Position numbers and translations under genes: made by a program. From Clostridia bacterium (GTDB taxonomy: Bacteria > Bacillota > Clostridia > Oscillospirales > Acutalibacteraceae), in NCBI GenBank assembly GCA_017513195.1, contig JAFXGM010000024.1, positions 161,634 to 225,633 on the forward strand: 64,000 nt of DNA. The letters are read 5' to 3'. Shown here piece by piece: positions 1 through 9,377 of the stretch (the stretch's first letter is position 1; each line of letters starts with the position of its first letter). The notes beneath the pieces are model-generated. The model saw only the letters and a list, made by a program, of their open reading frames with translations, made no database searches and was not told the origin of the DNA.

Positions 1-1
1 A

Positions 2-859
2 CTTATTGTTAACAAGCTTCGCGGCACATTTACCTGCGTTGCAGTAAAGGCTCCGGGCTTTGGTGACAGACGTAAAGAAATGCTTCGTGATATTGCCACT
101 CTTACAGGCGGCGAAGTTATTACCGAAGAGCTTGGTCTTGAACTTAAGGATGCAAGTGTTATGCAGCTTGGTCGCGCACGTCAGGTTAAGGTTACAAAAG
201 AAAACACCGTTATTGTTGATGGTGCTGGCGATAAGACTGCTATTAAGGACCGTGTTGCTCAAATTAGAAACGAAATCGCAATTACAACTTCAGAATTCGA
301 CCGTGAAAAATTGCAGGAGCGTCTTGCTAAACTTGCAGGCGGTGTTGCAGTAATTAAGGTTGGTGCCGCTACCGAAATCGAAATGAAGGACAAAAAGCTC
401 CGCATAGAAGATGCTCTTGCTGCTACTAAGGCTGCAGTTGAAGAGGGCATTGTAGCGGGTGGTGGTGTAGCGCTTCTTAACGCTATTCCTGCAGTAGCAG
501 ATCTTGCTAATAAGACCGAGGGTGACGAAAAGACAGGCGTTAACATTGTTCTTAAATCACTTGAAGCACCTATACGTCAGATTGCTTACAATGCAGGCAT
601 TGAAGGCTCTGTTATAATAGATAAGATTTTAAATAGCGGTAAGGTTAATTACGGCTTTGATGCTTATAGCGAAACCTATACCGATATGCTTGATGCCGGT
701 ATTGTTGATCCTACAAAGGTTACACGTTCGGCGCTTGAAAACGCAGCTAGTGTTGCCGCAATGGTGCTTACAACCGAAAGCCTTGTAGCCGATAAACCAG
801 AAGACGTAGCCGCAGCAAATGCCGCAGCTGCTGCAGCCGCTCAGGGCGGAATGTACTAA
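2..859 (+). CDS. groL: Chaperonin GroEL, C-terminal part (5' end outside window)
   Basis: This is the C-terminal half of the 60-kDa chaperonin, an ATP-driven cytosolic folding machine that works with GroES. The frame is open from base 2, and the first visible residues are apical-to-intermediate domain sequence ([16 protein letters not shown]), so the start lies upstream. Visible family signatures include [20 protein letters not shown], the [13 protein letters not shown] segment of the equatorial domain, and a terminal Ala-rich run ending GGMY in place of the usual GGM repeats. About 285 of some 540 residues are present. GroES would be expected just upstream. A strong hairpin terminator follows directly. 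Identification is secure. Confidence 0.98.
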   Translation, partial: LIVNKLRGTFTCVAVKAPGFGDRRKEMLRDIATLTGGEVITEELGLELKDASVMQLGRARQVKVTKENTVIVDGAGDKTAIKDRVAQIRNEIAITTSEFDREKLQERLAKLAGGVAVIKVGAATEIEMKDKKLRIEDALAATKAAVEEGIVAGGGVALLNAIPAVADLANKTEGDEKTGVNIVLKSLEAPIRQIAYNAGIEGSVIIDKILNSGKVNYGFDAYSETYTDMLDAGIVDPTKVTRSALENAASVAAMVLTTESLVADKPEDVAAANAAAAAAAQGGMY

Positions 860-863
860 TAAT

Positions 864-898
864 AAAAAAGGCCTTGCTAAAAGCAAGGCCTTTTTTTA
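864..898. terminator. Bidirectional rho-independent terminator
   Basis: A perfect GGCCTTGC stem with a four-base loop is flanked by A5 on the left and T7 on the right. It can end both groL (rightward) and the converging LOG operon (leftward), whose last gene stops at 896. Confidence 0.93.
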
Positions 899-1474
899 TT
901 TTATAAACTTAAATTCTGCTGCTTCGTAATCGGTAGGGTTGTAGTTTGCAAAATAATCAATAATTTCTTGTGGATTATCGGATATAAAGAGAAGATCCAT
1001 ATTTGTTTGTGGCATGAATTTTTTATCAATCGCATTATTTAGCATATCTATAAGCGGATTATAGTAGCCGTTTGTATTGTAAATAGCAATCGGTTTTTTG
1101 TGTGTAGCAAGCTGACGAAGTGTGTAGATTTCAAAGAATTCGTCAAACGTGCCGATACCACCAGGGGTAATAATAAACGCATCAGACATTTCGTCAAGAA
1201 GTTGTTTTCGCTCACGCATGGTTTCGGTGTAAATCATTTCGGTGCAGTCTTCAAACAGTATGCCGTCAACGTTAAAAAATGATGGGCTGATACCAATAAT
1301 TTCACCATTTTTGGCTTTTGCTCCACGTGCTACTGCGCCCATAAGACCTGCGGCGCCGCCGCCAAAAACAACCGAGTGATTGTTTTGTGCTATTGTTTTA
1401 CCAAGCAGCTCACCAGCGTCTATAAATGATTTATCAATAGCATTTGATGATGCGCCATATATACAAATTTTCAT
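896..1474 (-). CDS. LOG-family protein (TIGR00730, nucleoside monophosphate phosphoribohydrolase type)
   Basis: A 192-residue Rossmann-like protein of the LOG/YvdD family, whose studied members split nucleoside 5'-monophosphates into base and ribose 5-phosphate in the cytosol. The diagnostic PGGxGTxxE motif is visible as PGGIGTFDEFFE (about residues 104-115). The N-terminal glycine-rich strand-turn VVFGGGAAGLMGAVARGA and the RERK segment are also intact. Length is usual for the family. It is the last gene of a leftward trio; its start overlaps the stop of the upstream Nudix gene by four bases (ATGA), which suggests translational coupling. The exact substrate cannot be read from sequence. Confidence 0.88.
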   Translation of the reverse strand: MKICIYGASSNAIDKSFIDAGELLGKTIAQNNHSVVFGGGAAGLMGAVARGAKAKNGEIIGISPSFFNVDGILFEDCTEMIYTETMRERKQLLDEMSDAFIITPGGIGTFDEFFEIYTLRQLATHKKPIAIYNTNGYYNPLIDMLNNAIDKKFMPQTNMDLLFISDNPQEIIDYFANYNPTDYEAAEFKFIK

Positions 1475-1941
1475 ACAATAACCTCATCGTTTAAAATTGC
1501 ACTTATTAGCGTATCGCCCTTGTACTCAAGCCTAAGTGAAAAGAACGGGGTGTATGGGTTTTCGATAAGTTTTAAAAATATTTTATCGCCCTGCCAAAGT
1601 GGAAGAGAGTATATTTTTTGCTTATCAACCCACTCAAGTACGCCTTCGTCACATTCTTTTATTTCGCCGACATAGTCAGAGCTTGTAAAAAGGTGCATAT
1701 ATTCGGTAGGCCACTTATCTGATACAAAGGTTATAATACCGCGATAATTGCACGCATTAAGTGTAAGACCTGTTTCCTCTAAAACCTCGCGCCGAACGCA
1801 CTGCTCGGGGCTTTCACGGTCCTCAAACTTGCCGCCTATACCAATCCATTTGTCCTGATTTAAATCGTTTTGCTTCTTGATGCGATGAAGCATCAAATAC
1901 TTTCCGTCTTTTTCGATATAACAGAGGGTGGTGTTAATCAT
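1471..1941 (-). CDS. Nudix hydrolase (MutT-like)
   Basis: A 156-residue Nudix hydrolase. The 23-residue Nudix box is complete: GGKFEDRESPEQ, then REVLEETGL (GX5EX7REUXEEXGU), about residues 37-59. Family members cleave nucleoside diphosphates linked to another moiety, and close relatives are annotated as 8-oxo-dGTP diphosphatases. The hydrophobic GIITFVSDKWPTEYMHLF strand fits that subgroup. It overlaps the upstream LTA-synthase-like gene and the downstream LOG gene by four bases each, forming a tightly coupled operon. Pairing with LOG suggests nucleotide housecleaning, but the substrate is inferred. Confidence 0.88.
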   Translation of the reverse strand: MINTTLCYIEKDGKYLMLHRIKKQNDLNQDKWIGIGGKFEDRESPEQCVRREVLEETGLTLNACNYRGIITFVSDKWPTEYMHLFTSSDYVGEIKECDEGVLEWVDKQKIYSLPLWQGDKIFLKLIENPYTPFFSLRLEYKGDTLISAILNDEVIV

Positions 1942-4244
1942 TCTCTTGTTTCCTCTGTTTCTGCCGATTCTTCTGATTCTTCCGTTTCGAGTGTTTCGGG
2001 CATTACATAACCGTCTAAGAAGAAAATCTCGTTTTTCTTATTTTCAGGGTCGAAAATATTGTTGTACTGAATTTTTTCGTATTCACTAATTGTTTGCTTA
2101 TAAGGGCTGTTGTCGCTCCATTTGTAGTAGTTGTTTTCGGCGTCAATGTAACCGACTGTATCTATTACCGGCAATGTTTCTGATAGCTTTAACAAATATT
2201 TGTTATATTCGGTTTGCTTAACGCCCGCAACATCTAACATATACGCTGACAAATAGTTTGAACTAAGCTTGTCAATTTGTTTTTCCTCAATATCATAGTT
2301 AGCCCAAATGTAGAAAGGAGTGACGTGACGAGCTTGCTCTTGTTCAACTGTAAGCGAGTTGATATTATCTGTTCCTAATAGTGATGCAATAAATTCGGTT
2401 TCAATATTTGGTTGGTGATCACCGAACATGCAAATAATGGTTGGTTCATCAACACCCTTGAAGTACTCAATAAGATCACGGAATGCGTCGTCACTAGCCT
2501 TTACAAGAGAAAGATATTTGCTTGCTTTGTTGTAGTATGGTGGAGTAGTGTTTTGTCCTATCGATTGAATTTGGATACACTCGTCGAAATTTTCTGCGCT
2601 GTTTGAATAACCACCGTGATTTTGCATTGTTACGTTGAATGCAAAATATGGTTTAGATTTGTCGCGATTTTCATAATTGTCAATTATAACGTCATAGTTG
2701 TAGCTGTCGCTTACATATTGACGAATAAGCATTTTTTCGCGGTCTGGATAGTAGGTATCAACAAGAGATTGTAAATATTCGGCATTACCGCCGTTTGTTC
2801 TGTAGTCTTCAAGGATTGATTCGTCTAATAAGTTCTCAAGGAACATTGTGGAGTTAAAGCCCAAGTGACCATAAACAGGCACACGGTCCCATCCTGTTGA
2901 ATAATAAGGATGGAAAGCCCATGATGAATAACCCTGACCTTCAAGTGTGGATACAATAGACGCAAGAGGGTCTTTTACGTAAAGCATATATGCGTTGCTT
3001 CCTGAGGGTAAAAATGCTGTTGAATGTCCTGTAAGGAATTCGAATTCGGTGTTAGAAGTACCTGCACCAATTACAGGAACGTATAAATTACCTTTTACGG
3101 TGTTTTCTGTAAGGCTACGCATAAAAGGCATATAATCTTCGTTGGTTGTAAATTCGCCAAGAACACTTAAATCTGAAAGAGATTCATTCATTATACAGAT
3201 AATGTTTGGTTCGTTTCCGGTTGGTTTTATTACGTTGGTGTCCTCTTTATCAATTGTACTTGAAACGTAGTCACCAATTTCATCTGCATTATAGCCGCTA
3301 GGTTCGGACATATACATATACTTTGTATTACAAAAGAAGCTGAAAACGAATCCGTAATTTCGATAGCCACGTGCCTGATTCCAAAAGTCTGGTTTTACGC
3401 CTGCATCTGCAAAAATAGAAGTAAAATAGAATATTATTACCAAGCAGGTGAAGAAAGAACCCATAAATGCACGCGAAATAATTTTTGAAATAAGGGTGAA
3501 TTTTGGTGTGCTCATTCTAAGGCTTATTACTACCATTAAAATGAATATTAGCGTTGCTAAAATAATTGTATATGTTGGGGTGTAGTTGTAGGTGTTAGCA
3601 ACGTTTGCTGCGGTTGTAATGGCGAAAAAGTCCATAGGAATAAACGGAGTACCTCTAAACATCATAACATAGCAGTTAGCAAGTGCAAAACCGTAACAAA
3701 TACAGTTTACAAGTAGTAGTGATACCCTAAAGCTGCCACTGATGGCAAAGAAGAAAAATTGGAATAATAATATGACAACGTAGTTTGCCAAAAAGCCGAG
3801 ATAGGTCATATCATAAACGAAGATTCCATTTAAACACTCCGTCATAGTCATTGTAATGATTGGGGAAAGGAAAAAGAATATAAAATGCCACGACTTATTA
3901 AGTAAATTGCGCTTGATTTTGATGTTAAATACTATTAACACACCGATTATCAAAGGTGCAACCAATGCAAGTATAAAAAGCAACCACTTGGTACCAATGG
4001 CTAATTTCATAAATTGGTTGTTAAAGAATGTTACAAGGAATAATAGGATACCTGCGATAACAGAGCCTGATATTATAGATCTTTTTGTAGCAGAAACTTC
4101 GAAAAAACGTCCCGAAGCAAGAACTCTTTCAGGACCTTTGGCGCTAACGATTTTCTTGAAAAAGTTTTTAATTAATATGAAAAATGCCGGAATTTTCTTG
4201 GTGAAAAAATGCGATATTTTGCCCAATACCGTTTGAGTATCCAT
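1938..4244 (-). CDS. LTA synthase-like membrane phosphoglycerol transferase (sulfatase fold)
   Basis: A 768-residue membrane enzyme of the LtaS/alkaline-phosphatase superfamily. The N-terminal 290 residues hold about seven hydrophobic helices. The extracellular sulfatase-like domain follows, with the conserved metal-binding Glu in CIMNESLSD (about residue 353), the likely Thr nucleophile in GAGTSNTEFEFLTG, and the metal-binding FGDHQP motif. LtaS transfers phosphoglycerol from phosphatidylglycerol onto lipoteichoic acid or related polymers at the outer membrane face. The C-terminus is a Glu/Thr-rich acidic tail. It is the first gene of a leftward operon with the Nudix and LOG genes. Whether the product is lipoteichoic acid or another polymer is unknown. 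Confidence 0.87.
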   Translation of the reverse strand: MDTQTVLGKISHFFTKKIPAFFILIKNFFKKIVSAKGPERVLASGRFFEVSATKRSIISGSVIAGILLFLVTFFNNQFMKLAIGTKWLLFILALVAPLIIGVLIVFNIKIKRNLLNKSWHFIFFFLSPIITMTMTECLNGIFVYDMTYLGFLANYVVILLFQFFFFAISGSFRVSLLLVNCICYGFALANCYVMMFRGTPFIPMDFFAITTAANVANTYNYTPTYTIILATLIFILMVVISLRMSTPKFTLISKIISRAFMGSFFTCLVIIFYFTSIFADAGVKPDFWNQARGYRNYGFVFSFFCNTKYMYMSEPSGYNADEIGDYVSSTIDKEDTNVIKPTGNEPNIICIMNESLSDLSVLGEFTTNEDYMPFMRSLTENTVKGNLYVPVIGAGTSNTEFEFLTGHSTAFLPSGSNAYMLYVKDPLASIVSTLEGQGYSSWAFHPYYSTGWDRVPVYGHLGFNSTMFLENLLDESILEDYRTNGGNAEYLQSLVDTYYPDREKMLIRQYVSDSYNYDVIIDNYENRDKSKPYFAFNVTMQNHGGYSNSAENFDECIQIQSIGQNTTPPYYNKASKYLSLVKASDDAFRDLIEYFKGVDEPTIICMFGDHQPNIETEFIASLLGTDNINSLTVEQEQARHVTPFYIWANYDIEEKQIDKLSSNYLSAYMLDVAGVKQTEYNKYLLKLSETLPVIDTVGYIDAENNYYKWSDNSPYKQTISEYEKIQYNNIFDPENKKNEIFFLDGYVMPETLETEESEESAETEETRE

Positions 4245-4321
4245 TATAATCGCTTTCCTTTCAAATCTTCAAATTTTATAATTCATATAAATAAGCATAA
4301 TATTCTAGTTTAGCATCATAT

Positions 4322-4349
4322 ATTATATCACTTTTTTGACAAAAAACAA
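4322..4349 (-). promoter_or_regulatory. Possible sigma-A promoter of the LTA synthase operon
   Basis: On the minus strand a perfect TATAAT lies 16 bases after a TTGTTT element, about 80 bases upstream of the 4244 start. The -35 is weak, so this is tentative. The rest of 4245-4406 is AT-rich and shows nothing else. Confidence 0.4.
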
Positions 4350-4406
4350 GGTATAATATATTAATAATTATTTAATATTACATTAGGTAAAATGTTGCAA
4401 AATGCA

Positions 4407-4438
4407 TAAAAAAATGCCCTGCAATTAAGCAAGGCATT
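4407..4438 (-). terminator. Terminator of ileS
   Basis: On the minus strand a hairpin of ATGCCTTGC and GCAGGGCAT around a six-base AATT-containing loop is followed by a run of U. It lies just beyond the ileS stop. Confidence 0.85.
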
Positions 4439-4461
4439 ACTTTACTTATATTTGTTTTTGA

Positions 4462-7400
4462 TTATAGGCATTTAACGCCGATTGTAAGCTTTTCACCGTT
4501 GATATCCCACTCTTTAACATAACCGTCTGCTTCACCAATAACAATTGAATCGGCAAGGGTATCACCGGAAATATCAGCTGATAACTTGTTTACAATAGCT
4601 ATAACCTTTTCGCTACCATTCATAGTAACGGTGATATGGTCGGTAACGTTAAAGTTTGCTTCTTTACGCATTGTTTGAATCTTACTTACAATTTCACGAA
4701 CAAAGCCTTCTTCGATAAGCTCGTCGGTGAGTGTTGTATCAAGAGCAACTGTAACACCGTGGTCGCTAACGGTATAGAAGCCTTCTTTTTGTTTTGCTTC
4801 AATAAGAAGGTCATCAACACCCAAACGAACTTCACCTGAAGCGAAATTAAATACCAATTCGCCGTTTTGGTCAAGCTCTGCTTTAGCGGCATTGCCATCA
4901 AGCTCTGAAAGGGCGGTACGGATTTCGCCAAGCTGTTTGCCGTATTTTGGACCAACCGTTTTAAGCTGTGGTTTAAAGCTATACGAAACAAGGTTGTCAA
5001 CCTCGTTTGTGAAATCAACCGCTTTGATATTAAGCTCATCCTTGATGATATCGGCATAGAAGCTGTCAAGCGGTGTATCGCACTTAACGTACATAGTGCT
5101 AAGTGGCTGACGGTTCTTTATTGCTGAACCGTTACGAGCGCTACGACCAAGAACTACTATGTCGAGTACGCTTTCCATATTTGCTTCGAGTTTTTGGTCA
5201 ATTGCAGCTTCATCAACAACGGGGAAGTCGCAAAGGTGAATACTTTCTGGGGCAGACTTATCGACGTTGCGAACAAGATTTTGGTAAATGCTTTCGGCCA
5301 TAAACGGAATCATAGGTGCGGCTGCTTTTGCAGTTGTAACAAGCGCGTTGTAAAGTACCAAGTATGCGGTTTCCTTATCGGCTGTCATACCTTGTACCCA
5401 ATAACGCTCACGACCGCGACGAACATACCAGTTACTCATTTCGTCAACAAATTCCTGTAATGCGCGAGCAGCCTCAGGAATACGGTAGTTAGCGAGGTTT
5501 TCGTCTACAGCCTTTACCATAGAATTAAGCTTTGAAATAAGCCATTTGTCCATAACGGTAAGGTTGTCAGGGTTAAGAGTATGAGCTGTTGGGTCAAATT
5601 TATCAATATTAGCATAAAGCACATAGAACGCGTAGGTGTTCCAAAGTGTGCCCATAAACTTGCGCTGACCTTCAACTACGGCTTTGCCGTGGAATCGGTT
5701 AGGAAGCCAAGGAGCAGAGTTGGTGTAGAAATACCAGCGAATTGCGTCAGCGCCGTAGCTTTCAAGCGCATCGAACGGGTCAACTGCATTGCCCTTTGAC
5801 TTGGACATCTTTTGACCGTTTTCGTCCTGAACGTGGCCTAGAACTATTACGTTTTTATAAGGAGCCTTATTGAAAATAAGGGTTGAAATTGCCATAAGTG
5901 AATAGAACCAACCACGAGTTTGGTCAACAGCCTCTGAAATGAAGTCGGCAGGGAACTGTGATTCGAATAAATCCTTATTTTCAAAAGGATAGTGGTGCTG
6001 TGCAAAAGGCATAGCACCCGAGTCGAACCAACAGTCTATAACCTCAGGCACGCGGTGCATAGCTTTGCCGCAATGTGGACACTTAATGGTAACTTCATCA
6101 ATGTATGGACGGTGAAGCTCGATATCGTCGGGGCAGTTGTCGGACATAGATTTAAGCTCTTCTATGCTACCAATAGAGTGCATATGGCCGCATTCACAGG
6201 TCCAAATATTAAGTGGAGTACCCCAATATCTGTTACGAGAAATACCCCAGTCCTGAACATTTTTAAGCCAGTCGCCAAAACGACCTTTACCGATGCTTTC
6301 GGGAATCCAGTTAACTGTATCGTTGTTACGAATAAGGTCATCCTTAACATCGGTCATCTTGATAAACCAAGACTCACGCGCGTAGTAGATAAGCGGAGTA
6401 TCACAACGCCAGCAGTGTGGGTAGTCGTGCTCAAACTTAGGAGCGTCAAAGAGTAGACCTGCTTTTTCGAGGTCAACGAGTACTAACGGGTCAGCCTTTT
6501 TAACAAATGTGCCGGCGTATGGTGTCTCGGCAGTAAGATTACCCTGACCGTCAACAAACTGAACGAAGGGTAAATCATATTTTCTGCCAACCTTAGCGTC
6601 ATCTTCACCAAATGCAGGAGCGATATGAACTATACCTGTACCGTCGGTCATAGTAACATAGCTGTCACAGGTGATAAAGTGACCTTTTTTATTTTGCTTT
6701 TCGCAAACTGGCTTTACGTAGTCAAATAGTGGCTCATATTCTTTGTATTCAAGTTCTGCGCCCTTGTAACTTTCAAGAATTTCATAAGCAGGGGTATCTT
6801 CGGTAGCAAGCTTACCAAGAACCTTGTCAAGAAGAGCCTCTGCCATATAATAGGTGTAGCCGTCAGCAGCCTTTACTTTACAATATGTTTCGTCTGGGTT
6901 TACGCAAAGTGCCACATTGGATGGAAGTGTCCAAGGTGTAGTGGTCCAAGCAAGGAAGTAAGCGTCTTCACCTACAACCTTGAAGCGAACAACCGCGCTA
7001 CGCTCTTTAACGTTTTTGTAGCCTTGTGCCACTTCGTGTGAAGAAAGCGGTGTGCCACAGCGCGGGCAGTAGGGAACAATTTTGAAGCCTTTATAAAGTA
7101 AGCCTTTGTCAAAGATTTGTTTGAGCGCCCACCATTCTGACTCGATAAAGTTGTTATCATAGGTAACGTATGGATTGTCCATATCGGCCCAGAAACCAAC
7201 GGTTTTTGAGAAATCTTCCCACATACCCTTGTATTTCCAAACGCTTTCTTTACAGTGACCGATAAATGGGTCGAGGCCATATTCTTCGATCTGTTCTTTA
7301 CCGTCAAGCCCTAAAAGCTTTTCAACCTCAAGCTCAACAGGAAGACCGTGTGTGTCCCAACCGGCTTTTCTTGGTACCATACAGCCTTTCATTGTGCGGT

Positions 7401-7611
7401 AACGTGGAATCATATCCTTGATAACACGTGTAAGCACGTGACCTATATGTGGCTTACCGTTAGCGGTAGGAGGACCGTCGTAGAACACGTAAGGTGTGCC
7501 TTTAGCCTTGGTTTCGATACTCTTTTCAAAGATTTTGTTGTCGTCCCAAAACTGTTTGATTTTCTTTTCTTGCTCTACAAAATTAAGATTTGGAGAGATG
7601 TTGTCGTACAT
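4462..7611 (-). CDS. ileS: Isoleucyl-tRNA synthetase, eukaryote-like (IleS2) type
   Basis: Class I aminoacyl-tRNA synthetase charging tRNA-Ile. The HIGH motif (GKPHIGHV), the GWDTHGLPVELEVEK segment, CPRCGTPLSSHE in the editing/zinc region and KMSKSKGN are all present. The protein is about 1049 residues, longer than the roughly 930 residues of standard bacterial IleRS, and lacks a C-terminal CxxC zinc module. This matches the eukaryote-like type associated with mupirocin tolerance. An earlier in-frame ATG at 7647 falls inside the T-box terminator hairpin, so I start at ATG 7611, preceded by GAAAGGA. It is controlled by the upstream T-box. Monocistronic. Confidence 0.96.
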   Translation of the reverse strand: MYDNISPNLNFVEQEKKIKQFWDDNKIFEKSIETKAKGTPYVFYDGPPTANGKPHIGHVLTRVIKDMIPRYRTMKGCMVPRKAGWDTHGLPVELEVEKLLGLDGKEQIEEYGLDPFIGHCKESVWKYKGMWEDFSKTVGFWADMDNPYVTYDNNFIESEWWALKQIFDKGLLYKGFKIVPYCPRCGTPLSSHEVAQGYKNVKERSAVVRFKVVGEDAYFLAWTTTPWTLPSNVALCVNPDETYCKVKAADGYTYYMAEALLDKVLGKLATEDTPAYEILESYKGAELEYKEYEPLFDYVKPVCEKQNKKGHFITCDSYVTMTDGTGIVHIAPAFGEDDAKVGRKYDLPFVQFVDGQGNLTAETPYAGTFVKKADPLVLVDLEKAGLLFDAPKFEHDYPHCWRCDTPLIYYARESWFIKMTDVKDDLIRNNDTVNWIPESIGKGRFGDWLKNVQDWGISRNRYWGTPLNIWTCECGHMHSIGSIEELKSMSDNCPDDIELHRPYIDEVTIKCPHCGKAMHRVPEVIDCWFDSGAMPFAQHHYPFENKDLFESQFPADFISEAVDQTRGWFYSLMAISTLIFNKAPYKNVIVLGHVQDENGQKMSKSKGNAVDPFDALESYGADAIRWYFYTNSAPWLPNRFHGKAVVEGQRKFMGTLWNTYAFYVLYANIDKFDPTAHTLNPDNLTVMDKWLISKLNSMVKAVDENLANYRIPEAARALQEFVDEMSNWYVRRGRERYWVQGMTADKETAYLVLYNALVTTAKAAAPMIPFMAESIYQNLVRNVDKSAPESIHLCDFPVVDEAAIDQKLEANMESVLDIVVLGRSARNGSAIKNRQPLSTMYVKCDTPLDSFYADIIKDELNIKAVDFTNEVDNLVSYSFKPQLKTVGPKYGKQLGEIRTALSELDGNAAKAELDQNGELVFNFASGEVRLGVDDLLIEAKQKEGFYTVSDHGVTVALDTTLTDELIEEGFVREIVSKIQTMRKEANFNVTDHITVTMNGSEKVIAIVNKLSADISGDTLADSIVIGEADGYVKEWDINGEKLTIGVKCL

Positions 7612-7621
7612 AGTAATAATC

Positions 7622-7877
7622 CTTTCAAAAATAAAATCCCCGTCCATAATAGGACGAGGATGAAAATATACATCACAAGCTTAAACCACCTATTAGAACG
7701 GACCAATATCCGCACTCCCGATAACGGTGGAGATAACCGTCTTACGCTACTTGAAACCTTTCACGCAGAAGCTCGGAAGTGATATTCACGTCTTTTCATA
7801 CCGCTGACCTTACACCATCGTCAACTCGCTTATGGTAATTATAAAACACGCTACTGTCTTCGTCACAGCCTTTACCG
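7622..7877 (-). promoter_or_regulatory. T-box riboswitch (tRNA-Ile responsive) upstream of ileS
   Basis: The leftward leader holds T-box hallmarks: a GACGAAGACAGTAGCG block near the 5' end, a specifier region with codon AUC (minus strand 7783-7781, in GAATATCAC), and an AGGTGGTTT element in which UGGU can pair with the ACCA end of tRNA-Ile (about 7691-7683). A terminator hairpin of ATCCTCGTCC and GGACGGGGAT (7661-7636) is followed by a U-run. Uncharged tRNA-Ile should favour the antiterminator and raise ileS expression. The T-box core departs from the common AGGGTGGNACCGCG consensus. Confidence 0.86.
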
Positions 7878-7883
7878 AGCATA

Positions 7884-7912
7884 ATATTAACACAAAGTTA
7901 TAAAAAAATCAA
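7884..7912 (-). promoter_or_regulatory. Sigma-A promoter of the ileS T-box leader
   Basis: On the minus strand TTGATT and TAATAT are separated by exactly 17 bases. Transcription would start about 7 bases later, at the 5' edge of the T-box. Confidence 0.72.
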
Positions 7913-7973
7913 TAGTTAAGTGTTTAAAAATAATACTTATGTTTAAGAATATATATTAAGGGAAGTGTTGTAA

Positions 7974-9299
7974 TTGATAAAAAAGAGAACATTTATAGGC
8001 GTAATATCTATTTTATCGGTCGTTATTTTGATTGTAGGCGTTTTTGCAGTCAAAGAAAAAAAGAAAAATGACAAATACGTATTGATGATAGAAAATCAGT
8101 ATTCACGCGCGTTTGAGCAACTAAACAGCAGTCTTAACAACATAAGCGTCGCCATGCAAAAAACGGCATACGTATCTTCGGCCAAAACGATGGGAGCATT
8201 AGCAACCGAAATTTTCAGTGAAGCAGAGCTTGCTAAATCGGCACTTTCGGAGCTGCCAATGGGGGCAAATAATATTTCAACAATTTATAGGTTTTTGTCA
8301 CAGGTAGGCAATTATGCGATTAGCGTTGCTAAAAAAATTACAAGCGAAAACAGCGTTACTTCAAAACAACGGGAAGAGCTTAAATTATTAAGTAATACGG
8401 CAAATATTATAACACAGGTTATAAACGACGTTGGTATAGAATATAACAATGCAGATGAGTGGGCAAAGGTTATTGAAAATAAATTAGATGAAGCTGTTGA
8501 TGAGGGGGGACTTGCCGACTCTCTTACTGAATTAGAGGAGGATTTGTCTGATTACCCGACGCTTATATTTGACGGACCATACTCTGATCACATATTAAAT
8601 AAACAACCGCTTATGACCGCTGTAGCAAATGAATTTTCAAAAGAGGAGGCACTTGCGGTTGCGCGCAAGGTAAGTGATAAAAGTGGTTTAGGCTTTAGCG
8701 GAATGCAAGAGGGGAAAATAGTATGTTATCGTTTTCAAAACGATGACATGAATATAGCAATTAGTAAAAAAGGCGGATATCCTGTATTTATGCGTAAAAA
8801 TCGAGCGGTCAAACAAAATAAAATTAAGTATGAACAGGCAATATTAGCTGCTAAAGAATTTTTGGAAAAAATAAAATTTAACAGTATGGTAGACACTTAT
8901 TATTACACGGACGACGGCATTTGTGTTGTAAACTTTGCATATTTAGACCACGATACAATATGCTATACCGATCTTATAAAAGTAGGTGTGGCAATGGATA
9001 CGGGCGAGATTATGTTGCTTGAAACGGCGGGCTACCTTGCAAATCACACCACCAGAGCATTTAGAGAACCGATGTTTACAATAGAAGAAGCGGCACAAAA
9101 GATAAGTAGTGATTTGAAAATAGAAAAAAGTACGTTGGCGCTTATTCCTACAGATTCCGGTGGCGAAATAAGGTGTTATGAGTTTTTGTGCAAAACGCAA
9201 GATAACAGGGAGGTTTTGGTGTATATAAATGCAAATACGCTTGAGGAAGAGCGAATTTATATACTTCTTAAAAGTGATGGGGGAACGTTGGTAAAATAG
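7974..9299 (+). CDS. ypeB: Germination protein YpeB
   Basis: A 441-residue YpeB-like spore protein. In Bacillus, YpeB stabilises and localises the cortex-lytic enzyme SleB in the spore and must be present for normal cortex hydrolysis at germination. One N-terminal membrane helix (about residues 7-27) is followed by a helical segment typical of YpeB N-domains. The C-terminal half has PepSY-like repeats starting at FSKEEALAVARKVSDKSG, YEQAILAAKEFLEK and TIEEAAQKISSDLK. The TTG start is supported by GGGAAGTG just upstream. The usual partner sleB is not adjacent; ileS lies divergent instead. A terminator follows. Confidence 0.88.
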   Translation: MIKKRTFIGVISILSVVILIVGVFAVKEKKKNDKYVLMIENQYSRAFEQLNSSLNNISVAMQKTAYVSSAKTMGALATEIFSEAELAKSALSELPMGANNISTIYRFLSQVGNYAISVAKKITSENSVTSKQREELKLLSNTANIITQVINDVGIEYNNADEWAKVIENKLDEAVDEGGLADSLTELEEDLSDYPTLIFDGPYSDHILNKQPLMTAVANEFSKEEALAVARKVSDKSGLGFSGMQEGKIVCYRFQNDDMNIAISKKGGYPVFMRKNRAVKQNKIKYEQAILAAKEFLEKIKFNSMVDTYYYTDDGICVVNFAYLDHDTICYTDLIKVGVAMDTGEIMLLETAGYLANHTTRAFREPMFTIEEAAQKISSDLKIEKSTLALIPTDSGGEIRCYEFLCKTQDNREVLVYINANTLEEERIYILLKSDGGTLVK

Positions 9300-9332
9300 C
9301 CTTGATATTTAAAGGGTAAAATATTATAATAG

Positions 9333-9365
9333 TTCCGTACGGGTACTGTACGGAATTTATTTTTT
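9333..9365 (+). terminator. Terminator after ypeB
   Basis: A perfect TTCCGTAC / GTACGGAA stem with a seven-base loop is followed by TTTATTTTTT. It separates ypeB from the next gene. Confidence 0.8.
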
Positions 9366-9377
9366 ATTGAGGTAATT

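Noticed and set aside
7612-7647. Longer ileS start at ATG 7647
   Set aside because: This ATG is inside the T-box terminator hairpin and its 12 extra residues do not resemble IleRS; ATG 7611 has a proper Shine-Dalgarno.
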